A stretch of 5,352 nucleotides of DNA from Actinomycetota bacterium (lineage in GTDB: Bacteria > Zhuqueibacterota > Zhuqueibacteria > Residuimicrobiales > Krinioviventaceae), in the NCBI GenBank assembly GCA_011682565.1, contig JAACEJ010000294.1:1-5352 (forward strand). Direction: 5' to 3'. The notes under the pieces were generated by a model, which was given only the letters and a program-made list of their open reading frames with translations, ran no database searches and had not been told where the DNA came from. Numbering within the stretch: the stretch's first letter is position 1; each line of letters begins with the position of its first letter. This document shows, in pieces, positions 1 through 5,352 of the stretch. The position numbers and the translations under genes were made by a program.

Positions 1-226
1 TTGCGGGATTGAAATAGAACGTGGTCGGATCGTTTGCAGCGGCTATGTTTGCACCGCCCATTCCCAGTCCTCGCGGCCCGAGAATATCTTTCTGAACGCG
101 GAATTGATAATCGTCAAAGCGATGACGAAAATCATTGGAAATGATGCCGCGATAATCTTGTTGTGAGAATGAAATGACAGGAATGAGAAAAACAAGCAGG
201 CTGAAGAAAGTCAATATCTTTTTCAT
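1..226 (-). CDS. Outer membrane beta-barrel protein, PorV/FadL-like (N-terminal part)
   Basis: The 75 codons visible begin with a classic Sec signal peptide: Lys-Lys at residues 2-3, a hydrophobic core at about residues 4-18 and a likely cleavage site after Ser21 (ISFS/QQD). The mature part contains GPRGLGMGGANIAAANDP at residues 50-67, followed by TTFYFNPA at 68-75. A glycine-rich GMGGA segment followed by A..D.....YNPA is the typical entry of outer membrane barrels of the PorV/PorQ, UPF0164 and FadL/OmpP1 type, where it forms the first strand and hatch region. The product is therefore inferred to sit in the outer membrane; its cargo cannot be told from this fragment. The ATG at 226-224 is chosen because the signal peptide starts there and a GAGGA ribosome binding site lies five bases upstream. 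The gene is cut by the window edge, so exact family assignment is open. Its leader region is unusually structured (see the separate entry). Confidence 0.8.
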   Translation of the reverse strand, partial: MKKILTFFSLLVFLIPVISFSQQDYRGIISNDFRHRFDDYQFRVQKDILGPRGLGMGGANIAAANDPTTFYFNPA

Positions 227-231
227 TGAGG

Positions 232-236
232 TCCTC
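232..236 (-). promoter_or_regulatory. Ribosome binding site of the outer membrane protein gene
   Basis: Read on the minus strand, GAGGA lies five bases before the ATG at 226. It matches the Shine-Dalgarno core and fixes the start codon. A longer reading of the same strand from about 395 uses a different frame across this site and has no ribosome binding site of its own that I can see. Confidence 0.75.
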
Positions 237-245
237 AATAATTGG

Positions 246-317
246 AAAAAGGATGTAACTTTTGCAAGACATCCTCGTCTTAGCTAAAAAGCAAACGGCC
301 TCCTTATCAAAGTTTGC
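246..317 (-). promoter_or_regulatory. Structured mRNA leader with alternative hairpins upstream of the outer membrane protein
   Basis: Three hairpins can be drawn on the minus strand. The first pairs GCAAAC (317-312) with GTTTGC (296-291) around a 15-base loop containing AAGGAGG. The second pairs GC-AAGAC (284-277, one bulged T) with GTCTTGC (270-264) around a GAGGAT loop. The third pairs GGATGT plus CTT (274-266) with AAG plus ACATCC (261-251, two bulged T) around a GCAA tetraloop, and is followed directly by five T at 250-246. The second and third hairpins share bases 264-274 and so exclude each other, the usual arrangement of an antiterminator and terminator pair. I do not recognise a known riboswitch aptamer. 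The pairings are visible in the sequence; a regulatory role is inference. Confidence 0.4.
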
Positions 318-402
318 ACGAATACCCATACAAAAAGGTCGTGTGCTCAAGTTGGTCATCGACGAAAGATCTTGGCGGGTCACGTCGGTGGCCATTTTTT
401 TT
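297..402 (+). ncRNA. Candidate small plus-strand RNA ending at the intrinsic terminator
   Basis: A strong plus-strand terminator at 353-402 has no plus-strand protein gene before it, because the gene to the left runs the other way. A weak promoter-like pair lies at TTGCAA (262-267) and TAAAAA (285-290) with a 17-base spacer. It would start an RNA of about 100 bases near 297. That RNA would be antisense to part of the outer membrane protein leader and would carry CCTCCTT (299-305) near its 5' end, able to pair with Shine-Dalgarno sequences. The promoter matches only four of six bases in each box, so the RNA itself is speculative. The terminator could instead stop readthrough or antisense transcription from the left. 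Confidence 0.2.
353..402 (+). terminator. Intrinsic terminator, plus strand
   Basis: TGGTCATCGACG (353-364) pairs with CGTCGGTGGCCA (383-394) over twelve consecutive positions including two G-U pairs. An 18-base loop separates the arms, and eight T follow immediately at 395-402. On the minus strand the two G-U pairs become C-A mismatches and the T run precedes the stem as A, so the signal acts on plus-strand transcripts. No coding region on that strand ends before it. Confidence 0.7.
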
Positions 403-614
403 AATATGAAACGTTAATTAAATCTATAAACAAAGTCAAGCAAAAAGTATACATTGTGCAGGATAATCGTTTTAATGAAATCAAAATGCTTTATGAATTT
501 GTAAAGGATTAAGGGTAGAATTGCCTTGCATACCAGGGATTGGTTTGTTAATTTGTTTGCAGTGGATAGAAAAACCCAACAGCTATTTATTACCCTGACG
601 GTAAAGCGTGAAAG
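403..614. other. Upstream region of the SpeE-like membrane protein gene
   Basis: This AT-rich stretch should hold promoters for one or both divergent genes, but I see no convincing pair. On the minus strand TTGACT (439-434) is a good -35-like hexamer, yet the best -10 at a 17-base spacing, TAACGT, is poor. On the plus strand GATAAT (462-467) resembles a -10 box without a matching -35. A reading from a TTG at 526 that overlaps the next gene, and a nine-codon ATG reading at 475-504, lack coding character. Nothing else stands out. Confidence 0.4.
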
Positions 615-2864
615 ATGTCCCTTAAAAACCTTTACAATGATACACAGCTTTACGCTTTTCTACTCGGCGCTTCGGCCATTACCATACAAATCGTGCTGCT
701 GCGGGAATTTATGGCCGTTTTTTATGGCAATGAATTGTGTGTGGGACTTTTTCTCGCCGGGTGGATGCTGTGGATTGCAGCCGGAAGCTGGGCAGGGAAT
801 TTTCTAAAAAAGTTTGACTTGACCGGCGGAAAATTTTTAGCTCTGCAGCTCCTGACTTTTGCTCTCGCTCTGGTAAGCGTTCTCGCAATCAAGTTCGTTC
901 GTGTACTCCTCCACGTTCCTTATGGCGAATTCATCTCTTTTTCCGACCTGGTCATTTTTTCCATTTTCATTCTGGCCATCCCTTGCTTTTTACTTGGATT
1001 TCAGTTTTCTCTTTTAGCACGATCGTTTGCTTTGCAAAAATCCTTATCCGGTAATCCATCGGCTTTTGTTTATATTCTTGAATCTCTTGGCAGCGTTGTC
1101 GCCAGTGTGGCGATCAGTCTGTTGCTTTTGCGTTGGTTTACCAATATTCAATGCCTCCTCATCCTGGCTGTTTTAGGATCGTTTGCTATTGCAATCCCGG
1201 GGAGAATTCGATGGGGTTATTTTGTCGGCTTTTTTTTAGTGATACTTTTAGCAAGCCCGCTGCCCCGAAAAATAGAGTCTTCTTTCATGCAAATCTATTG
1301 GCATTCTGTCGATAAAACCATGCATCCACTGGCCTGGAAAAATTCGCGTTATGGTGAATTGGTTGTTCTCGATTGGGGTGGCGAAAATATATTTTATGCC
1401 AACAGCTTGAAGCAAACCGTCCTTCCGGACAAAATCGGTTCTCAAACTTTGGCTTCTCTTGTCATGAATGAACACCCTGATCCCAAATTCGTTCTTTTAA
1501 TTGAAGGCGGCCTGGGTGGGCTGGCAGATGAACTTGCCCGCTATCCCGGCTCGCATGTCGATTACCTTAACCTGGATGAAAAAGCCTTCCAATTAACCCG
1601 TTCGTTTCTTGATACTTTGACTATCCGGAAGAACTTAAAAATCCTGTTTGCGGATGGACGAAGGTATTTGCATACAAATAAAAATAAAAAATACGACCTC
1701 ATTGTCATCAATGTCGGCAGGCCCATATCGGCGGCATCGAACCGATATTATACACGCGAATTTTTTCAACTGGCAGCACAAAGATTGCGCGAGAGCGGTA
1801 TCCTGGCTATCCTTAATTTTCCTTCATCCGAAAATTATCTCGGCAGCGAACTTTTACAATTAAATGCCGCGCTTTATAAAACATTGAAAATGCAGTTTGC
1901 GGATGTGTTCGTTATTCCCGGTGATCAGGCAATATTTCTCGCTTGTAAAAAGCAGGGGGTGCTCACCCGTGATGCAGCCCTGCCGGCACGGCGTTACACG
2001 GCGCGCGGAATGCAATGTCAATATTTTTATCCCCAGGTTTTTGCACAATATTTTCAACCGGAGCGTCTGTCTTTTATAAAGGATACACTGGAAAAAGCAT
2101 CCTTCCACCGTATCAATCGGGATTTTGCACCGGTTTCCTATTACTTTGATTTTGTCTTGTGGAATAAAATTGTTCATGGGGAAAATCCATTGTTTCTGAA
2201 AATCGCTGCCATGAAATTCAAATATGTGTTTAGCTTTGTAAGCCTTTTGTTGTTTTTGGGAATGTTGTCTGCGAAATTTTCGCGCCGGAAAAGCACCGTC
2301 CGCGCCCGGGTGACGGTTGGGATAGCAATTTTTATCGGCTTTGCAGGCATCACTTTTAATTTCCTCCTTATCCTTGCTTTTCAAACCATCTTTGGCTACG
2401 TTTATGAATGGATCGGATTAGCAATGGCAGCATTTATGTTCGGCCTCGCTGTTTCCAGCCTGATAATCAATAAGAATCTTGATTATTTTGGACAATATCT
2501 TTGGCTGCGGGTTTTTCTCCTCCTGATATTGCTCACCGGCATCTTTTTTCCTCCGTTGTTGAGGATTATGGCCAACACGCATAGTTATCTTTTATATTTT
2601 TCTTTGGTCTTTTGGGCTGGTGCGCTCATTGGCGGCGCATTCCCAATACTTTGCAAATTATATCAGCGGACCATTCCAACCCAACATCCTGGTTCGATTT
2701 ACGCAGCCGATCTTATTGGCGGATCGGTGGGCTCACTTTTGGTGAGTGGGTTTTTCGTCCCGCTTTTCGGCTTTGCCCAGACTTGCGATCTTGTTGTATT
2801 GGTTTCAATTTTTGGCCTGATCGCGACTTTTTTATCGGGAAAACAAGATGTTTTGAAAATATGA
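615..2864 (+). CDS. Membrane-embedded spermidine-synthase-like protein
   Basis: The 749 residues form three blocks. Residues 1-215 hold about seven membrane helices (roughly 12-30, 38-60, 74-98, 110-135, 150-172, 179-194, 200-215). Residues 245-445 resemble the Rossmann domain of spermidine synthase. Residues 535-740 hold about six or seven further helices. In the middle domain the SAM-loop equivalent is IEGGLGG (296-302, versus GGGDGG), the ribose-binding acidic residue is Asp321 in LNLDEKAF, and DGRRYL (347-352) matches the adenine-contacting motif. The catalytic DSSDP-type motif is replaced by NVGRP (366-370), so the putrescine-binding and proton-abstracting acids seem lost and aminopropyltransferase activity is doubtful. 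Proteins with this membrane-SpeE-membrane layout are often annotated as spermidine synthase, though I know of no settled function. The ATG is the first possible start, since an in-frame TGA ends four bases upstream, but its Shine-Dalgarno match is poor (GTGAAAG next to the start). It stands alone in its orientation, with a 322-base gap downstream. Confidence 0.85.
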   Translation: MSLKNLYNDTQLYAFLLGASAITIQIVLLREFMAVFYGNELCVGLFLAGWMLWIAAGSWAGNFLKKFDLTGGKFLALQLLTFALALVSVLAIKFVRVLLHVPYGEFISFSDLVIFSIFILAIPCFLLGFQFSLLARSFALQKSLSGNPSAFVYILESLGSVVASVAISLLLLRWFTNIQCLLILAVLGSFAIAIPGRIRWGYFVGFFLVILLASPLPRKIESSFMQIYWHSVDKTMHPLAWKNSRYGELVVLDWGGENIFYANSLKQTVLPDKIGSQTLASLVMNEHPDPKFVLLIEGGLGGLADELARYPGSHVDYLNLDEKAFQLTRSFLDTLTIRKNLKILFADGRRYLHTNKNKKYDLIVINVGRPISAASNRYYTREFFQLAAQRLRESGILAILNFPSSENYLGSELLQLNAALYKTLKMQFADVFVIPGDQAIFLACKKQGVLTRDAALPARRYTARGMQCQYFYPQVFAQYFQPERLSFIKDTLEKASFHRINRDFAPVSYYFDFVLWNKIVHGENPLFLKIAAMKFKYVFSFVSLLLFLGMLSAKFSRRKSTVRARVTVGIAIFIGFAGITFNFLLILAFQTIFGYVYEWIGLAMAAFMFGLAVSSLIINKNLDYFGQYLWLRVFLLLILLTGIFFPPLLRIMANTHSYLLYFSLVFWAGALIGGAFPILCKLYQRTIPTQHPGSIYAADLIGGSVGSLLVSGFFVPLFGFAQTCDLVVLVSIFGLIATFLSGKQDVLKI

Positions 2865-2953
2865 AAATATTTCTTATTTTAAAATCTTGAGAAAAATTCT
2901 TTTTCAGCCAAGTCAGTATTGTATTCCGTCAATCGTAGACAGTTTTGCTATTG

Positions 2954-2997
2954 GGACAAATGTCCGGAACCATTACCCGCGCAGGGAAAATTTCCGG
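2954..2997. repeat. Nested inverted repeats
   Basis: GGACA (2954-2958) and TGTCC (2961-2965) form a perfect 5-bp inverted repeat with a two-base gap. Overlapping it, CCGGAA (2964-2969) pairs with TTCCGG (2992-2997), with a small CCC/GGG stem possible inside. The two share CC at 2964-2965, so they would compete as RNA. No T run follows either, which argues against a terminator. Confidence 0.4.
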
Positions 2998-3040
2998 TGC
3001 GATCAGCAAAGAATATCCCTCGGGCAATAAGCCTGACGTC

Positions 3041-3100
3041 ATATCGTTTTGCCCCAAATGGTTTTGCCGTGAATCATTTTGTCCTTAATTATTTTGTCTT
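3041..3100. repeat. Imperfect 15-bp tandem repeat, four units
   Basis: Four units in exact 15-base register start at 3041, 3056, 3071 and 3086: ATATCGTTTTGCCCC, AAATGGTTTTGCCGT, GAATCATTTTGTCCT and TAATTATTTTGTCTT. The shared core is NAATNRTTTTGYC, with the first unit differing slightly. The T at 3089 and the TTTTG core are kept in all four while flanking bases vary. Similarity fades from 3101 onwards and is not clear before 3041. Function is unknown. Confidence 0.7.
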
Positions 3101-3177
3101 TTTCTGTGTCATTTCGATTCTATGTCCATTTTTAAGTTTCTTGAAAGTAAACACCATCCTTTTTAAAGCACGTGAGT

Positions 3178-3182
3178 GAGGA
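3178..3182 (+). promoter_or_regulatory. Ribosome binding site of the NagB-PIG-L gene
   Basis: GAGGA ends four bases before the ATG at 3187, within a GTGAGTGAGGA stretch. This supports ATG 3187 as the start of the long open frame. Confidence 0.7.
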
Positions 3183-3186
3183 TTTA

Positions 3187-5352
3187 ATGACAAATAAAAT
3201 AAATATTTCCAACGTTGAACAGATTGCTTTGGAAAAATCCAAACGCAAATTAATCTATCCGCCAACGGAAAAAACCGTGGTTATTGAAGTTGATAATTTC
3301 CCCGCACTGGGAAAATTGGCAGCACTACGTTTTTTGGAATGGGTGCAAAACAATCCCGGAGGCGTGATTTCATTGCCAACCGGCAGGACTCCGGAGCATT
3401 TTATAAAATGGGTTTCTTTTTATCTGCAAAACTGGAATTCCCCAAATATCGAAAAGGAACTGGATGAATTTGGTGTGCAATCCGGTCAGATACCGAATAT
3501 GAAATCGCTGACTTTTGTTCAGATCGATGAATTTTATCCGATCAATCCCACACAGAATAACAGCTTTGGTCATTATATTAACAAATTTTATTTGCAGGAA
3601 TTTGGGCTTGACAGGAAAAAGGCATTATTGCTCGATGCATGGACGACCGGAATTCCGAATGGCAAAACCGCTGCCGATATTTTTCCAAACGAAATTGTCG
3701 ACCTGTCGTTACGAACGCGCTACGGCAAAACCAATCTGGAGCGGCAACAAAAGGATGTGATCGAAAAAGTCGATCAGTATTGCACGGATTTTGAGATGAA
3801 AATTCGTGAACTCGGTGGCATTGGATTTTTCCTCGGCGGCATCGGCCCCGACGGACACATTGGCTTCAATGTGCGCGGCTCCGACCATTACTCCACAACC
3901 CGGCTGACGGCCACGAACTATGAAACGCAGGCTGCCGCAGCTTCGGATCTTGGCGGTATTGAAGTGGCGCGAAACAGGCTGGTTATAACAATCGGTTTGC
4001 GGACGATTACTTTTAATGCGGACGCTGTTGCCATTATCATTGCTGCCGGAGAAGCCAAAGCCAGGGTCATCAGAGACGCTATTGAAAAACCGTCATCAAA
4101 TGCTTACCCGGCCACAGCTTTGCAGAAATTAAAGAATGCGCGCTTTTATCTTACAAAAGGAGCTGCTTCTAAATTGGTGGAACGTCAGTATGATGACTTG
4201 ATTCGGCTCGATGAAATTCCTGTTGAAACCGTTGAATACCATATCATAAAAGCCGCGTTGCAGCATGGGAAAAAAGTTGAAGATTTGACCGCCAATGATT
4301 TGAACCTGAGACGGCCAACTAAATGGATGTTGAAAAAGTCTGAGCGCAAGCCCAAAGAAATTTGTGCGCTTGTTCGTGACAGTTTGGTCGCCAAACTCAA
4401 TCTCGGGCTGGAACAGCTTGAAAATAAGATATTCCTTCATACAGCCCCCCATCACGATGACATTATGCTTGGCTATTGGGCGTATATTATTCATCTGGTT
4501 CGTACGCCGCTCAATCACCATTATTTTAATTATATGACCAGCGGATTTAATGCAGTGACGAATGCTTATGCCGCACGCTTGTTGGCGAATTTGCTCGAGC
4601 ATATCGAGACGTCCTCCTTTCAGGCATTAATGCGTGAGAACTATTTCGACCCGAATAATGAAAGCGGCCGCAACCGTGATGTATACCAATACCTGGACGG
4701 CGTTGCTGCTCACAGCAAAACCATGCAGCGGGAGGGTGAAGCGCGCCGTTTGCTGCGCAATCTCATTTTCCTTTTTGAGGAAACAGGTGTTATGCAACTG
4801 CAGAATCGGGTCTCCGAGTTGATCCAGTATTTCGAAACACAATATCCCGGTAAAAAGGATTTGCCTCATATTCAGCAATTTAAAGGAATGATTCGTGAAT
4901 GGGAGGCTGATTTATTGTGGGGCTACCTTGGTTTTAATTGTGCCGATGTCAATCATTTACGCCTGGGATTTTACAAGGGAGATATTTTTACCGAAGAACC
5001 GGAAATCGATCGCGACGTTTCCCCGGTTTTGAATCTGCTGCGAAAGATCAAGCCGGATATTGTTACGGTTGCATTGGACCCGGAAGGCAGCGGCCCGGAT
5101 ACGCATTACAAAGTTCAGCAGGTTATTTACGAAGCGCTCAAGCTATATCAAAAGGAGAGCGGACGAGACGACATCGAGGTGTGGGGCTATCGTAATGTTT
5201 GGTTCCGCTTTCATCCCTCCGATGCCGATGTTTTGGTTCCGGTTTCATTAAATTCGATGGCTGTACTGGAAAATGCTTTCGAAAAAAGTTTCGGTTCTCA
5301 AAGGGATGCTTCGTTTCCAAGTTATGAGCTGGACGGTACTTTTTCGCGTTTG
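3187..5352 (+). CDS. Glucosamine-6-phosphate deaminase-like domain fused to a PIG-L deacetylase domain (3' end missing)
   Basis: The frame is open for 722 codons from ATG 3187 to the window edge. Residues about 30-335 are NagB-like: SLPTGRTP (62-69) is the phosphate-sugar loop, IDEFYP (113-118) carries Asp114 (equivalent to E. coli Asp72), and GGIGPDGHIGFN (217-228) carries Asp222 and His224 (equivalent to Asp141 and His143). The position of E. coli Glu148 is Val229. Further matches are the TRLT strand (238-241), LVITIGLRTI (265-274) and NAYPATALQ (305-313). Residues about 395 onward are PIG-L/LmbE-like: APHHDDIMLG (420-429) is the metal-binding motif, TSGFN (451-455) fits the second motif, and DPEGSGPDTHYK (631-642) supplies the likely third metal ligand, His640. 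His422 and Asp425 would be the others. A cytosolic enzyme that de-N-acetylates and deaminates an amino sugar (phosphate) is the natural reading, with no signal peptide seen. The fused architecture is known under the name glucosamine-6-phosphate deaminase-like protein. Substrate and actual activities are inferred. Confidence 0.85.
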   Translation, partial: MTNKINISNVEQIALEKSKRKLIYPPTEKTVVIEVDNFPALGKLAALRFLEWVQNNPGGVISLPTGRTPEHFIKWVSFYLQNWNSPNIEKELDEFGVQSGQIPNMKSLTFVQIDEFYPINPTQNNSFGHYINKFYLQEFGLDRKKALLLDAWTTGIPNGKTAADIFPNEIVDLSLRTRYGKTNLERQQKDVIEKVDQYCTDFEMKIRELGGIGFFLGGIGPDGHIGFNVRGSDHYSTTRLTATNYETQAAAASDLGGIEVARNRLVITIGLRTITFNADAVAIIIAAGEAKARVIRDAIEKPSSNAYPATALQKLKNARFYLTKGAASKLVERQYDDLIRLDEIPVETVEYHIIKAALQHGKKVEDLTANDLNLRRPTKWMLKKSERKPKEICALVRDSLVAKLNLGLEQLENKIFLHTAPHHDDIMLGYWAYIIHLVRTPLNHHYFNYMTSGFNAVTNAYAARLLANLLEHIETSSFQALMRENYFDPNNESGRNRDVYQYLDGVAAHSKTMQREGEARRLLRNLIFLFEETGVMQLQNRVSELIQYFETQYPGKKDLPHIQQFKGMIREWEADLLWGYLGFNCADVNHLRLGFYKGDIFTEEPEIDRDVSPVLNLLRKIKPDIVTVALDPEGSGPDTHYKVQQVIYEALKLYQKESGRDDIEVWGYRNVWFRFHPSDADVLVPVSLNSMAVLENAFEKSFGSQRDASFPSYELDGTFSRL

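Larger units (their letters stand above)
2865..3186. other. Intergenic region with repeats, no gene
   Basis: These 322 bases separate the SpeE-like gene from the NagB-PIG-L gene. I find no convincing terminator after 2864; the only nearby stem is a short A/T one at about 2891-2905 without a T run after it. The middle holds inverted repeats (2954-2997), followed by a 15-bp tandem repeat (3041-3100). A reading frame from a TTG at 2919 to 3179 exists, but its protein consists largely of the translated repeat and shows no recognisable domain, so I do not call it. A possible promoter for the next gene is TTGAAA (3141-3146) with TAAAGC (3164-3169) at a 17-base spacing. The -10 match is weak. Confidence 0.5.

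Noticed and set aside
227..237. Odd palindrome TGAGGTCCTCA over the ribosome binding site
   Set aside because: As RNA it would need a one-base loop or shrink to a three-pair stem. It follows easily from a GAGGA site beside CCTCA and is likely chance.
132..395. Minus-strand reading frame of 87 codons across the leader of the outer membrane protein
   Set aside because: It overlaps the signal-peptide-bearing start in another frame, has no recognisable domain or ribosome binding site, and its bases are better explained by RNA hairpins.
475..504. Nine-codon ATG frame before the SpeE-like gene
   Set aside because: It has no ribosome binding site worth noting and no leader-peptide pattern such as repeated regulatory codons.
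526..807. Plus-strand frame starting at TTG 526 that overlaps the SpeE-like gene
   Set aside because: Most of its length lies inside a clearly coding frame, and the unique part has no domain or convincing start signal.
1860..2384. Minus-strand frame of 174 codons inside the SpeE-like gene
   Set aside because: It is antisense to a well-supported protein, with cysteine, lysine and histidine runs typical of a shadow frame.
2865..2910. Terminator after the SpeE-like gene
   Set aside because: Only short A/T-rich palindromes (ATTTTAAAAT, GAAAAA...TTTTTC) are present, without a GC stem and following T run.
3041..3100. CRISPR array
   Set aside because: The units are contiguous, only 15 bases long and imperfect, with no spacers and no cas genes in view.
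4129..4602. Minus-strand frame of 157 codons inside the NagB-PIG-L gene
   Set aside because: It is antisense to the fused enzyme in a region that encodes conserved motifs, including PHHDD.

Overview
The window reads as Gram-negative chromosomal DNA of moderate GC content with spaced, non-operonic genes. A secreted protein with an outer-membrane-barrel entry motif (GMGGA...NPA) supports a diderm. The combination of a PorV/FadL-like barrel protein, a NagB-PIG-L fusion and a membrane-embedded SpeE-like protein would fit the Bacteroidota/Calditrichota/KSB1 side of the tree. That placement is an inference from gene style, not from a marker gene.

Layout. (1) Positions 1-226, minus strand: the first 75 codons of a signal-peptide-bearing outer membrane protein, cut by the left edge. 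(2) Positions 227-614: a 388-bp divergent intergenic region rich in RNA-like structure. On the minus strand, the leader of the outer membrane protein can fold into two mutually exclusive hairpins, one followed by five U, and it carries GGA motifs in hairpin loops. On the plus strand there is a convincing intrinsic terminator (12-bp stem plus eight T) with no protein gene in front of it, so a short plus-strand RNA is possible. (3) Positions 615-2864, plus strand: a 749-residue protein with a spermidine-synthase-like Rossmann domain sandwiched between two related membrane domains. The aminopropyltransferase catalytic motif is degraded. (4) Positions 2865-3186: a 322-bp gap with an imperfect 15-bp tandem repeat (four units) and inverted repeats. 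(5) Positions 3187-5352, plus strand: an open reading frame of 722 codons running off the right edge. It encodes a glucosamine-6-phosphate-deaminase-like (NagB) domain fused to a PIG-L/LmbE-type deacetylase domain.

The three genes do not form an obvious pathway: the first is divergent from the second, and a 322-bp gap with repeats separates the second from the third. The fusion protein points to amino-sugar handling (N-deacetylation and deamination). The most unusual material is the divergent intergenic region, the duplicated membrane scaffold around a probably non-canonical SpeE-like domain, and the substitution at a NagB active-site position in the fusion.
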